Notes: a model not told the origin generated them from the sequence alone. Positions 1 through 11,155 are shown, numbered from the stretch's first letter. The stretch: DNA of 64,000 bases from Anadara kagoshimensis (GCA_021292105.1 CM037870.1:24915916-24979915); one strand, 5' to 3'. Numbers and translations: made by a program.

Positions 1-580
1 CGACAACGTGGCAATCGCACGGAGATTGTACGTGGTAAGCACGATACACGCACGCACAACTCACTTACCACGTGCGCAACGTATGCTGAAAGCTGCCGCC
101 CACGGCCAGGCGTGCCGTACGTGTCACGCACTTACACCTTACGGGTGACGTGCGTTGACGTACGTCCTCCCTGCGCTTGCCACTCCCTACTCACGTTTTC
201 AGAAAAACGTGGTGCCCGTGGCGTCCGCAGAAAACGTACGAACAATAAACACGCACGGCGGGTTGTGACCATAGCTTAAGTGTCTATTTATTATTATATA
301 TTTTGCGTTTATGCTGTGCCATGATGATGGTGGTATAAAATATTGGTTCGATATTGTTGTGGTCAGCCTGAAGAAAAAGCATATGACAGGAAATATGAAA
401 TGGAAGTTTATGAAAATGAGCTCCTCGAAATAACACAAACTGTTTATTGTGATCCTAGGAATACACCTTCCATTTAGTTTTTTCTTAAAGTACATATTCC
501 TTCATCCGAATATGATTTCTATTTTTTCAAATTGAGACTTAGGGTCCTAGAACTGTCCTTTTAAAATTTAACATTGTACG
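1..580. other. 5' edge of window, CpG-rich then AT-rich, no gene seen
   Basis: The first 190 bases are unusually rich in CpG and in ACGT/CACGTG words compared with the AT-rich rest. They include an inverted pair (CGTGGTAAG near 32 and CTTACCACG near 63). The remainder is AT-rich. Short open frames occur on both strands but none has domain content or exon signals I can support. The CpG-rich block may be the end of a repeat or a promoter-like island of a gene to the left. Confidence 0.4.
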
Positions 581-587
581 TAGTTTG

Positions 588-750
588 GAGATTTTGAAAC
601 ACCTGGTCCATCTTTCACAATTATTCCTTAATTTAAATCTGGGGATTTTGAAACACCTGGTCCATCTTTCACAATTATTCCTTAATTTAAATCTAGGGAT
701 TTTGAAACACTTGGTCCATCTTTCGCAATTATTCCTTAATTTAAATCTGG
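588..750 (+). repeat. Three-copy 54-bp tandem repeat
   Basis: Three head-to-tail copies of a 54-bp unit start near 591, 645 and 699 and differ at only a few positions. Because 54 is divisible by three, one plus-strand frame (585-812, 75 codons) stays open and encodes an 18-residue leucine-rich repeat (core ILKHLVHLSQLFLNLNL). No start context, splice site or homologous domain supports translation, so I call it a minisatellite and note the frame. Confidence 0.75.
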
Positions 751-1150
751 CAAATTTGAAATCTCAATATTTTTTTCTAATTGTTAAGAAATGCATGTGT
801 CATTATTATTAAGATCACTTCAAGCTTATGATATCTGTAAAATTTCATTTGATGTTCTTAATGAGATCGCCAAAATTTGTTCATTTTACGTCAAGAAAAA
901 TCTTGGTAAAGAGATTGTAAAAATGGGACTAGATTGTCTTGAGAAAACCTTTATTCTGGAAGCAAAGTTCTTTGCTTCTTTACATAGATTTTGTGTACTA
1001 TTACTGAAACTTACTCATGTAATCCATGATATTGAAAATCACATGTTTTATTAAAATTGTCTAAAACAAAACAACATCCCACATAAGTGCAATCCATAGG
1101 GCGCATTAAGCCGTTGTAATAAAAATGTTATATAAAAAATTGTGGAACTA
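751..1150. other. Intergenic, nothing supported
   Basis: AT-rich sequence between the 54-bp repeat and a MITE. An 87-codon open frame (791-1054, plus) has no recognisable domain and I do not call it a gene. Confidence 0.35.
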
Positions 1151-1423
1151 TAGTCCAGTCTGCCTTAAAGGCCACCCATATATAAGGACCACCTGGTTAT
1201 AAAGGAAAGTAAACCGGAAGTACGGATGCCTAAAATTTTGACCACGTGACCCGATATTATACTACACAAAATGGGATTCCGGACTATCCCGGAAACGGGC
1301 TATTGTATCCTAATTGTTATTTGTTTATATTACCGGTATCTGAACCTGTATATAAAGGTCACTTGCCCATAAAGACAACTTTTACTGGTTCCCTTGGGTT
1401 GCATTTATAGACAGGGTTGACTG
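1151..1423 (-). mobile_element. MITE-like element, family R3, long version
   Basis: The terminal inverted repeats resemble CAGTCNAACCTGTCTATAAAGGCCACC, the same ends as at 36609-36789 and 40645-40838. This copy is inverted relative to those and about 90 bp longer in the middle. It has no coding capacity. A TA-flanked CAGT terminus is typical of Tc1/mariner/pogo-type non-autonomous elements; assignment to that group is inference. Confidence 0.6.
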
Positions 1424-2030
1424 TAGTATATAACGATCATGTACATCAAAGAAAAATAGAATAAGTTATATGGTTGCAACATTTTTATATTTATTTGGTA
1501 AACAACAATGCCGTTGAACAAGCACTATTATCACAATAACCTTTATAATCTAGTAATTCTAGCCGAAAAAATTACCAAACCCTAAACTAATTGCAGCATA
1601 ATTTATTTTTACATCAGGATATCCCTCAACTTGTTATCTATCCAGGAAAAAAGTCCCAAGCAATCCCAAATATGGAAAATTGAGAAAATATACTTAGATT
1701 AATATGGATACCCAGCAGCAATATAATATCTACAATAAGCATATAGATTTACTTTAGGTTTAGCTTAAGTAGAGATACTTATTCAGTTAATAAGCGTCCA
1801 TTTTGTCAAACTTTTAGACCAAAATCATATCAGTGCCACCTAGGCCACAAGCAATACGCTTAATGTACGTTATCACGTTATCAATTTAGTTCCATCGTCA
1901 ATTAGCCGTTGCTCTATACACGATATACCTAATGGCAATTAATTGTCAAATTTTGTGACTAACAACATTATTCCATTGTAGTTTAAATTTAAGTTACAAA
2001 TACGTTTTGCTTTCTTGGATGACATTTTTG
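1424..2030. other. 3' flank of the RBR ligase gene
   Basis: AT-rich sequence downstream of the minus-strand ligase stop. TTTATT at 1602-1607 reads AATAAA on the minus strand, about 425 bases past the stop, and is a candidate poly(A) signal. Nothing else is supported. Confidence 0.35.
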
Positions 2031-4763
2031 TTATACGAATTCAAACTCACTGTCAGAACCACATCCATTATTTTGTGGTAATGACACAATCTTCACAATT
2101 TTGTCAATGCACCTGGTTGAATGTTCCTTTATTTCCCACAACTCTGGAATTACAAATTCCATGTCCTGGTGTTTTCCAGATTGGAAAATTTCAAAAATTC
2201 CGTCTGACAGACTGTCCATTCTTTCTAGCACTGAGTATAGAACTTCATATTGGTGCACTCTTTCCTGTAAATGTACTGCTGTATATTCAGCTATATAGTT
2301 CAACTCCAAATACAGATCTATCATACAGTTTAAGAAAACAGGAATCTTATCAATTGTTTCCTGAGCTGTATCGCTTTCTAGATAATCATCAAATTTGGAG
2401 ATATAATTCATTGGCCTCAAATTTTGAGCAATAAGGCGTTTTAGTTTTGTGGATAAAATCCATTTGTTGGACTTCATAAGCTGCGTTTTCCAAGGATTTT
2501 GGCATGCACGATGACGCACTGCAGTTTTATGCAATTCTGAATTGTTATCATATTTCAATACATAATCATGCGTGAATGTTCTGATTTGAATTTTAATGGC
2601 GTTTCGCTTATCATTAGTGTCCAAACAATAAGGCAAGGGATGTGTGGCTGTAAGTTTAAGACATACCCAGCAAAATTTGATGCCACAACAACACACCATA
2701 TGGTTACAGCCGCCGTATTTTTCTATGAATCTGAAACATTTCGGACAATTTTTTCCGTAAACGGTAAACTGCGGAGCGAAGTCTGACTGTGACACATTTT
2801 TGACCCCAGATTGAGTTAATTTTGTCTCATAATGTTTAGCAATTTTACACGAAGCTGGCCAATGCGCCTGTTCCAAACAGTCAAAACACACATGGCTACC
2901 ACAGATACATTTGACATTCGTTGATTTCTGGGATATATCCGCAAGTTTAAGAACTCGGCCACATCCTGGGTTTGGACACCATTTTGTTTCTTTGTTCATG
3001 AATACTCGAGAATCGTGCTCTCTCGTTGCCAGTTCTTGTATAAAGTCGACATTAACCAGTGTCATCAAGGTAGCACGATCGACTAAGGCATCACATTGGT
3101 ACTGAGGACATGTCAAGTTACTGTACCACAAACTACCCCTGCCGGTAATATGAGCCATCCAACATTCATTACAAAACCAATGTCCACACGATTGAAGAGC
3201 GGATACAGATCTCTCTCCGGATATAATGTTTTCAAAACATACAGGACAGTTCTCCGGCGGAACGCAGTCAAAACCAAGCTCACCCGGCGTGTTCTCCTCC
3301 ACAGCGTCCTCCTTACTGAATATTTCTTTAAGAATCATTTCAGAAGATGGGTAATAAACAACATTCTCTTTTCCAAGACATGCCTCCAAAGTAGAAAATT
3401 GTAATTTTTTGCTAACTCCGCGCTGTCGCTTTTTGTGCATGCGTGAATAAAAATATTCCGATGAAATTGTTTCCACAAAAAACGAAGTACGTTGGATAAC
3501 TTCATCAACGTCCATTTGTTCAAAGTCTTCTATGGTGTTAATCTGTACCGTTTTCAATTTGGACTTTAAATTCAGGTAGACTTTATAAACGTCCAAATCT
3601 GTCATGATAGTTCCATCCATAGCTGTGTTCATGTCATATTCAAAAACAACAAAAGTTGCGAAATCAAGTGATCTATCAATGTATACTTTGTCTGTGATAT
3701 CAATGATAAATTTACGCGGGAAACACTTGCATTCAATGTATGAATCGCCATATTGCTTTTTCAGGATGTGAGGACTTGTATCAGCAGCGGGTATTATGAC
3801 GTAAACGGGTAGCATTTCCGGATACAATTTCGCCTTGCCGTCGCCACTTTTAGTTTGATGATTACAAACTTTCTTGTTTCTTAATTGTTTTGTATTTTCA
3901 AAACCATTGCCAAATTTCAAAATCGTCTGACCAGTCTCCGATTTCTCATTAAGTCTTTTGAATAGTATATCGCTAAATGTTTCTTCAGATAACCCACACG
4001 TGCATTCTGTTTCACATGACCATTCAGCTTCATTTTCCATGTCATCTTTGTCACGGTAGATATATTTGAGCTCATAATCTTCAATGCATTGTTCCTTGAA
4101 TTTTGAATATTTGCTTCTAGAAACATTACCGCGACCACGATGACGCCTCTCTTCTTTCTTCTTCAACAGGTATTCTCTCCAGTTTTCATGATCAGTTACG
4201 TATTTTCGGTTGTGCATTAAAGAACTTGACATCGGACAAGGGTTTACAACTTCATATTTTAAACTTGGATTAGAACTGTCAAGGTTTTCTGTCACAGAAA
4301 TGTAAGGTGTTTTTAATTTGGACTTTATCTTTCTGTTGTTACTTTTTCCAATACTGTTAACATTGAAATACGTTTTCTTATTTGGTAAAACATGTCTATC
4401 CCTTTCCTGGGTTGAACACAACTCGACACACCTTGCGGACCGCTTGATATTATGTGATTCACTTACAGTAGCCCTGATTCCAGTGTAGTAATTGCCCTTG
4501 TTATCCAAAATTTGATCTTTTAACATTCTCGGGATTACCCACCTACCCTTTTTGTTTAGCGAGTATTCAATCCCATCGCAATTCATGGACCAGTCTTCTA
4601 AAATGTCCTCATCTACAGCGTCCGTATTCTGTGTGCTCCTAACAATATAACTCTGCCGTTTATACACCCTGTTGAATTTACTGTTGGAAGCCCTCAATGT
4701 ATTTCCTGAACGGACTCCCCCTTTTCCATATTTTCGAACCATTTTGTTGTGATTTTTAAACAC
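2031..4763 (-). CDS. RBR-type (Ariadne-like) E3 ubiquitin-protein ligase, single exon
   Basis: A 910-residue frame, uninterrupted from start to stop. RING1 covers about residues 506-557 (CPVC, then CGHWFCNECW). The IBR zinc module covers about 576-639 (CPNPGCGR, then CICGSHVCFDC). RING2 covers about 673-701 (NCPKC, then GGCNHMVCCCGIKFCWVC). By comparison with Ariadne/HHARI, the cysteine of GGCNHM (Cys686) is the likely catalytic residue that accepts ubiquitin from the E2 before transfer. The C-terminal 190 residues look like an Ariadne helical domain: tryptophan-poor, with amphipathic stretches and FDDYLESDTAQE. Residues 1-500 are basic at the start and lack a domain I recognise; a Cys cluster (CETECTCG) lies near 250-256. 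Family knowledge predicts a cytosolic or nuclear enzyme. Two in-frame Met codons lie at 1 and 8; the second (MVRKYGKGG) could be the real start. Lack of introns beside heavily intron-split neighbours suggests a retrogene or an intron-poor expanded RBR family. Its first ~15 codons and 5' flank are duplicated at 7957. Confidence 0.85.
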   Translation of the reverse strand: MFKNHNKMVRKYGKGGVRSGNTLRASNSKFNRVYKRQSYIVRSTQNTDAVDEDILEDWSMNCDGIEYSLNKKGRWVIPRMLKDQILDNKGNYYTGIRATVSESHNIKRSARCVELCSTQERDRHVLPNKKTYFNVNSIGKSNNRKIKSKLKTPYISVTENLDSSNPSLKYEVVNPCPMSSSLMHNRKYVTDHENWREYLLKKKEERRHRGRGNVSRSKYSKFKEQCIEDYELKYIYRDKDDMENEAEWSCETECTCGLSEETFSDILFKRLNEKSETGQTILKFGNGFENTKQLRNKKVCNHQTKSGDGKAKLYPEMLPVYVIIPAADTSPHILKKQYGDSYIECKCFPRKFIIDITDKVYIDRSLDFATFVVFEYDMNTAMDGTIMTDLDVYKVYLNLKSKLKTVQINTIEDFEQMDVDEVIQRTSFFVETISSEYFYSRMHKKRQRGVSKKLQFSTLEACLGKENVVYYPSSEMILKEIFSKEDAVEENTPGELGFDCVPPENCPVCFENIISGERSVSALQSCGHWFCNECWMAHITGRGSLWYSNLTCPQYQCDALVDRATLMTLVNVDFIQELATREHDSRVFMNKETKWCPNPGCGRVLKLADISQKSTNVKCICGSHVCFDCLEQAHWPASCKIAKHYETKLTQSGVKNVSQSDFAPQFTVYGKNCPKCFRFIEKYGGCNHMVCCCGIKFCWVCLKLTATHPLPYCLDTNDKRNAIKIQIRTFTHDYVLKYDNNSELHKTAVRHRACQNPWKTQLMKSNKWILSTKLKRLIAQNLRPMNYISKFDDYLESDTAQETIDKIPVFLNCMIDLYLELNYIAEYTAVHLQERVHQYEVLYSVLERMDSLSDGIFEIFQSGKHQDMEFVIPELWEIKEHSTRCIDKIVKIVSLPQNNGCGSDSEFEFV

Positions 4764-6465
4764 ATATCAATGAAGGAAGACGCTTACTATGTATATTATA
4801 GCTAAGTTGCCTATATGTTGTGCAATCATCGATCTATAAATACCAATACGTTATTGATTCGTTGTAATAAGTACCCGTGTTGATAAAAATAGATTTCATT
4901 TAAAGATATATATGTACATTTGTATACATATGACCTATGTAATGCCTCAATATGTCTGAACGTTTTTTAAAACCCCAGGTTACAATACCAACAAAAGAAA
5001 TAATTTCCCCTGATCCGGTAACAGTCGATCAAAAATTAAAAAAACCCAACCCTTTTAACATCATATTTGTTCAAGTGAATGGGTAGAGAAAATATTGGAT
5101 ACGACTATGTGTATAGTGCAGACATATTTTGACAGGAACTAGCTAATGTTTTTAATTTGATCTTATCTAATGCTATTTTTATGCATTTAACTCGAAAACA
5201 ACACTGATTTTTTTAATCTTATTTTAAAAATGTATAAATTTAGTTTTTTTTATTTGGAAACCTCAAGTTGTAAAAAATGCTCAGAACTGGTAATCGTTTT
5301 GCCATGTTGTCTTATACCAGTGATTTTCCATACCTTATTTAATTAATAAGTAATTGATGAGATTGATTTTCATTAATTAAGACGGATGTATTTTAAATCT
5401 ACAATATCTGGCTTAAAAAAAGCAAACATCTTGATTGCTAACCAGTACACGCAATAAACCAATCGTTTCCTGAGATGTCTAGTTTTAGTCAGAGTATTTC
5501 AAGCAACTGATGTCAAAACCAATGGACTTACAGTAAATCGACTTGATAGAGCAGTCAAGTGTGATTCCAAACTATATGTTGATTCAATAGTCCTAAAACT
5601 AAGAAAAAGGGTTCTAAAATTTTTCAATAAAACACACCATTACTTATAATGTGAACAAAATACTGTAAAATCATTAATTTCCGTTGCGTGTTTACGTGGA
5701 TACCCCGACTCACGAATATACATGTCAACGAAAAGGTGTACATTAGTTGCAAACTTGCCTTAAAAGAAAACAACAAACCACAAATTAACAATAACGCAAA
5801 ATGGTATCTTTATCTTTGAATCACGAAAAATGGACAAATTGATTTCACATTAGCTTGCCATTAACGGTTTTATTGGAGATGTTTATCTTTTAGTTCACTA
5901 TGGAATCTTCAGGAATTTTAAGTTCGTTTCTTACGAGCCATTTGTCTGGACACCCGTAGACTTTATATATAGCGGAGCTATATGGTAAGCGGACAATAAA
6001 GACGTTTCTATGTAGGCACAACCAAAGGGCGGATTCATTTTGTTTTTTTAACTTAAGTAGTGTAGTTTGAGCATCATGTCATGATTTTTTTCTGAACACA
6101 AGTGTGATACATTTTAATTTTAACACAGATAAACAATCCACTAATTTCAACATTTTTATTTATTATACGTGCATGAATGACATTGACCAAGCAGACAAGA
6201 ATGTACTTCCTTGACGTAAAAAAGAGGCCTTGTTGGCAGAACACTGACAACGACTCTTACTGCCTAGATTCTAATCCCACTGAGGACATATCCTAATGTG
6301 AGAAAGTTTGTCGGTTTCCTCGCAGGAGGTAGTCGGTTTTCTCCGGGAACTTCACTTTCCCCCACCATGGGTATAAGTGTAAAGATCTTGAACTACATTA
6401 CTTCTAAAAGTTAAGAAAAGATCTCTTTAGGGCATTTTTATAGTTTTTTGTGTTTTTTTTTATTT
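4764..6465. other. Divergent intergenic region between the RBR gene and the small membrane-protein gene
   Basis: A non-coding AT-rich stretch that must hold the promoters of two outward-facing genes if both are active. A TATTTATAG word near 4835 (minus-strand reading) is only TATA-like. Around 6230-6370 there is a repeat-like stretch with CGGTTTTCTCCGGGAAC, a motif seen in tRNA-headed SINE bodies of this window. The 5' non-coding exon of the membrane-protein gene probably lies here, but I cannot place it. Confidence 0.4.
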
Positions 6466-6775
6466 ACAGAGTAACCAATGAAGGAAACTTTGTGCAGTGA
6501 TGTAGAAATCTTCAACTGATGATTCCTGAGAATATCACAAATTATGACATTTCGACGAATAAAACACCCGTGTCCAAATATGACCTGATATGGCTTCCAT
6601 ACTTTTTATTAGTGATACTGACAGAGTAACCAATGAAGGAAACTTTGTGCAGTGATGTAGAAATCTTCAACTGATGATTCCTGAGAATATCACAAATTAT
6701 GACATTTCGACGAATAAAACACCCGTGTCCAAATATGACCTGATATGGCTTCCATACTTTTTATTAGTGATACTC
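6466..6775 (+). repeat. 155-bp tandem duplication across a 5' exon boundary
   Basis: 6466-6620 and 6621-6775 are direct copies, period 155. The unit begins exactly at the ACAG of a 3' splice site (long T-rich tract ending ACAG at 6466-6469) and runs through the 5' leader, the ATG and 34 codons. The upstream copy reads into TGACAGAGTAA and stops; the downstream copy lacks the pyrimidine tract. It is absent from copy 2 of the large duplication, so it arose after, or only on, this copy. Confidence 0.9.
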
Positions 6776-7017
6776 ATCATTGCGTTTCTGGCAATAAACT
6801 TTTGGTGTTATCATAGAAGACGAAAGGAAATTTGGCGGAACAATACACAACCGCCGAAGCACGTGCTCAAATGAAATTGTATTCAGCAATAAAATTGACA
6901 GTTCCCGATGGCGGATATGGCTGTAGCTTAAAGCCGGAAAGCGTTGTCATGGAGAAGTTATCAACTGAAAGCTACTCTCAGTTTAATCACGGAGAGAATA
7001 CTTCAATGGTTTAAGAG
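6519..7017 (+). pseudogene. Small single-pass membrane-protein gene, copy 1, broken
   Basis: This is the same gene as the intact 113-codon frame at 13199-13540, but damaged twice. First, the leader and first 34 codons are repeated (ATG at 6519 and again at 6674); the upstream ATG runs into a stop at about 6635. Second, near 6851 one base is missing (ACACAACCGCC here, ACACAACACGCC in copy 2). The frame from 6674 therefore ends early after 66 residues, and the C-terminal half continues in another frame to 7014. The transmembrane segment and YHRRR motif survive in the short form. AATAAA at 7109-7114 is retained. It may be a dead duplicate, an alternative allele or a sequence error. Confidence 0.75.
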
Positions 7018-7956
7018 TGAGATATTTTGTTAAGGCATATTAGCGGTAAATTGTGTTTTAAATGTCAGATCTAAGCCAATACGGCATCGCTCTTCATCTC
7101 CCATGAGAAATAAAAGAAATTGGCAATTTTTATTTTCCTTATCTGTTCTTAATTTGTATGGTGTCATGATAGATAGACGAGTGAGAGTATTTTAGCCTTA
7201 ACAAATAATAAATCATCGTTAGCGACATGAATACAACAAACCCTGGCGGCTCTACTACTGCAGGCTCCAGTTTCTCCAGTTTCATAATTAGGGATTAGCA
7301 CAGATTTTCTGGTAAAGTTTGGTAATCCTTGTAATACAAATAGGTTTTTTACAAAATGGGAATATACAGACGCATAGCTTAAAGAGATCTACAAAATGAC
7401 ACCCAATTAAGCCCCATTCATACGACTCATAAGGCATACCTAAGTATTTTTATACTCATGTAAATTTACTCACGTAAGCAAAAGTATATTTTGCTCTGCG
7501 TTCATACACAAGTAAATTTGAAGATTATAACCAGTTTGAGATCATTTACAATTTTGAATACGGAACAGTTTCTACTTGGCTATCAGACAAGAATTACTAC
7601 AAAATTGTTAGGATTACTTTATCAGGTTTTAAGTAAAGGAAAGTCTTACTTAAGAAATGATAGAGAATCCGGAGCCTGCACGGCCATCTCGCAGGCGAGA
7701 GACAAGAGTCAAGACAACCTGATTAGTAACGTGTAAGATATACATTGTATGCTAGTATGCACAGTCCCCTATCATAAGTCGATTAATGATTTTGATGTGT
7801 ACACCTTGTGTTCTTATATTCTTTATGGGTCATTCAATGTTTGTGATGTTTAATTGTTAGTTTCGGCTATTGCGAAAAATGCCAGGTTTAATTTTCGATC
7901 ATCGGTTGTGTTGTGCTATGTTTTACTAATTAATAATCTACGGATCGCCGGCCACG
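7018..7956. other. 3' flank of copy-1 membrane-protein gene
   Basis: Contains AATAAA (7109-7114), about 95 bases after the stop-equivalent. An 81-codon open frame at 7491-7736 is conserved in copy 2 only because the DNA is duplicated; it has no recognisable domain. Nothing else is supported. Confidence 0.4.
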
Positions 7957-8816
7957 CCCCCTTTTCCATATTTTCGAACCATTTTGTTGTGATTTTTAAA
8001 CACATATCAATGAAGGAAGACGCTTACTATGTATATTATAGCTAAGTTGCCTATATGTTGTGCAATCATCGATCTATAAATACCAATACGTTATTGATTC
8101 GTTGTAATAAGTACCCGTGTTGATAAAAATAGATTTCATTTAAAGATATATATGTACATTTGTATACATATGACCTATGTAATGCCTCAATATGTCTGAA
8201 CGTTTTTTAAAACCCCAGGTTACAATACCAACAAAAGAAATAATTTCCCCTGATCCGGTTGTAACAACTCCTAATGAAGTCCGACGCCTAATGAAGTCCG
8301 GACTTCATTAGGCGTTGACAATTTCGACGCCTAATGAAGTCCACAGATTGGGGCTCAAGACGAGGAGACTTTTTGATATTACCAAAAAAAAGTCTCAAAA
8401 TTTTACGACTTATACATCGTGTGCTTTGTCCAACCGTACCATACCCCGCAAAAATGTTTAGGGGGGTATTTATACGAATCACCCTGTCCGTCCGTCAGTC
8501 CGTCGGTCCGTCAAAATATCGTGTCAGCTTTACATATGTAGCTTCCATGTCTATGAATGGATTTTAATCAAACATGGAACCAAAGTTATTGTCCGTCTGT
8601 CCGTCCGTTCGTCCGTCTGAATGTTGGGAAAGGGAGGTATTTGTCTCTCCAAAGACCGTTATAGTTTTAACTCTTTTTGGGGAGGCATAAAGGGTACTAA
8701 TCGAGAACTATTGTTTAAATAATTGTAATCTAAAAGTTTTGCGGATGCAACTTGATTGACTGACTGACTGACTGATTGATTGATTTATTTGTTAAATGGT
8801 TTTTTTAGATCTAGTC

Positions 8817-9010
8817 AAGAATATTTACTTATATTGAGACGTCACCAGCTATAGATGAAATATTTGAAGTTTTTACCTTTGAGGTGCGTACAGTGTACAG
8901 GGAGGGTCTCCAACGAGCCATACTTTCTGTGATACATTGTTATGGTTTATCAGGTCTTTTCCGAAGGACCTCGTGACTTTCATTGCTACATGTAAATGAC
9001 ATTAGCAACA
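8817..9010 (-). repeat. SINE R1 fragment in the left foldback arm
   Basis: Contains the R1 signature GTCAAGAATATTTACTTAT followed by GACGTCACCAGC, and then the CGAAGGACC / GTGACTTTCATT motifs seen at 18752-19136 and 39212-39518. The reverse complement sits in the right arm at about 10860-11100, so the SINE was captured before or with arm duplication. Confidence 0.65.
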
Positions 9011-9091
9011 CCCTGCTATTGTTTTGCATTTTACAATATTTTAATTTTGCGTGTATTACCATGCATGTAATAAGGTGCCCAAAAATAATAA

Positions 9092-9094
9092 TAT

Positions 9095-9139
<45 letters not shown>

Positions 9140-9149
9140 TTTATTTATT
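9092..9149. repeat. (ATTT)n microsatellite in the foldback arm
   Basis: About fourteen ATTT units, slightly interrupted. Its counterpart in the right arm (10738-10780, AAAT) is shorter, a clear length difference between the two arms. Confidence 0.85.
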
Positions 9150-9514
9150 CTTATGTTTATCTATCTTCTCCGCTAAATTTCTCAACAAGGTTTCTTACAA
9201 TCCATGATACGTACATGTATATGAAATCAAATGTGATTTTTTTCCCTCAAACTTCCGCGCTTACTTTATCATCTGATGGATTTCATTAAGCTTCGAGGCA
9301 ACAACACGGCTAACGATGTCCCATACTATTTCATCTTATTAAAAGTCTCCGTTTTAATCATAGCTTTTGTGCAACAGATATATTTATTTTTATCATGAAA
9401 AAAAGTTTTGCAGTGGCCTTTATATCAACTGTTTTAATAAGTTTAACGCGGAGGATCGTTGATATAGACAATATCTTGTTAACAGTATTAGATTAAGTAG
9501 TAGTGTACCTTTCT

Positions 9515-10385
9515 GAAGCTGAACTTCATTAGGCGTCGAGGTAACATAACGCCTAATGAATTCCCTTACTATATCTTATTACATAGTGGATTTCATTAGG
9601 CGTCAAGGTAACTTAACGCTTAATGAAGTCCCTTACTATATCTTATTACAAAGTGAACTTCATTAGGCGTCGAGATAACTTAACGCCTAATGAAGTCCCT
9701 TACTATATATTGTTACATAGTGGACTTCATTAGGCGTCGAGGTAACTTAACGCCTAATGAAGTCCCTTACTATATATTATTACACAGTGGACTTCATTAG
9801 GCGTCGAGGTAACTTAACGCCTAATGAAGTCCATTACTATATCTTTGTACATAGTGGACTTTATTAGGCGTTAAGTTACCTCGACGCCTAATGAAATCGG
9901 CTATGTACAAAGATGTAGTTAGGGACTTCATTAGGCGTTAAGTTACCTCGACGCCTAATGAAATCCACTATGTACAAAGATATAGCAAGGGACTTCATAA
10001 TTAGGCGTTAAGTTACCTCGACGCCTAATGAAGTTCACTTTGTAATAAGATATAGTAAGGGACTTCATTAGGCGTTAAGTTACCTCGACGCCTAATGAAA
10101 TCCACTATGTAATAAGATATAGTAAGGGACTTCATTAGGCGTTAAGTTACCTCAACGCCTAATGAAATCCATTTTGTAATAAGATATAGTAAGGGACTTC
10201 ATTAGGCGTTAAGTTATACCTCGACGCCTAATGAAATCCGCTATGTACAAACATATAGTAAGGGACTTTATTAGGCGTTAAGTTACCTCGACGTCTAATG
10301 AAGTCCACTATGTACATGTAATAAGATATAGTAAGGGAATTCATTAGGCGTTATGTTACCTCGACGCCTAATGAAGTTAAGCTTC
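9515..10385. repeat. Central array of about 13 short palindromes in the foldback element
   Basis: Units of roughly 64-70 bp. Each contains a self-complementary block, GGACTTCATTAGGCGT followed by a GAGGTAACTTA spacer and then the reverse complement ACGCCTAATGAAGTCC. About five units read one way (9522-9850) and about eight read the other way (9860-10385). Spacers such as CCCTTACTATATC become GATATAGTAAGGG across the midpoint near 9870. The same GGACTTCATTAGGCGT word recurs at both outer ends (8290-8340, 11567-11690). Confidence 0.85.
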
Positions 10386-10859
10386 AGAAAGGTATACTTC
10401 TACTTTATCTAATACTGCTAACAAGATATTGTTTATATCAACGATCCTCCGCGTTTTAACTCATTAAAACACTTGATATAAGTCCACTGCAAAACTTTTT
10501 TTTCATGGTAAAAATAAATATATCTGTTGCACATAAACTATGATTAAAACGGATAAATAGTATGGGACATCGTTAGCCGTATTGTTGCCTCGAAGCTAAA
10601 TGAAATCCATCACATGATCATGATAAAGTAAGCACGGGAGTTTGGGGGAAAAATCACATTTGATTTCATATACATGTACGTATCATGGATTCTAAGAAAC
10701 CTTGTTGAGAAATTTAGCGGAGAAGATAGATAAAAATAAGAATAAATAAATAAAAATAAGAATAAATAAATAAATAAATATTATTATATTTTGGGCACCT
10801 TATTACATGCATGGTAATGCACGCAAGATTAAAATATTGTAAAATGCAAAACAATAGCA

Positions 10860-11100
10860 GAGTATTGCTAATGTTATTTACATGTGCAGCTCGGCATTTA
10901 GCAATGAAAGTCACGGGGTCCTTCGGAAAAGACCTGATAAACCAATGCATCACATGATAACAATGTATCACAGAAAGTATGGCTCGTTGGAGAACCTCCC
11001 TGTACACTGTACGCACCTCAAAGGTAAAAACTTCAAATATTTCATCTATAGCTGGTGACGTCTCGATATAAGTAAATATTCTTGACTAGATCTAAAAAAC
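10860..11100 (+). repeat. SINE R1 fragment in the right foldback arm
   Basis: Reverse complement of 8817-9010 with a few mismatches. It is followed by an (AATC)n tract at 11114-11154 that the left arm shows only as a short TGAC/TGAT run near 8757-8785. Confidence 0.6.
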
Positions 11101-11110
11101 CCATTCAACA

Positions 11111-11155
<45 letters not shown>

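Larger units (their letters stand above)
4717..7956. repeat. Tandem segmental duplication, copy 1
   Basis: A direct repeat of 7957-14483, offset 3240 bp at the left end. It starts inside codon ~15 of the RBR ligase and ends at GCCGGCCACGCC. By eye the copies differ by a handful of single-base changes and short indels outside the two large differences: copy 1 has a 155-bp internal duplication (6466-6620 / 6621-6775), and copy 2 holds a 3.4-kb foldback element. With those removed the copies are about 3,085 and 3,086 bp. It contains the RBR upstream flank, a roughly 1.7-kb intergenic stretch and a divergent small membrane-protein gene. It could be a recent real duplication or two haplotypes joined during assembly. 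Confidence 0.9.

Noticed and set aside
2015-2434. Plus-strand 139-codon frame
   Set aside because: It is the antisense shadow of the RBR ligase, which has zinc-binding domains on the minus strand.
7491-7736. 81-codon frame present twice (also 14015-14260)
   Set aside because: Conservation is only due to the recent duplication of the DNA. No domain, no splice or poly(A) context.
8983-9207. 74-codon frame with isoleucine/tyrosine repeats
   Set aside because: It is translation of the (ATTT)n tract inside the foldback element.
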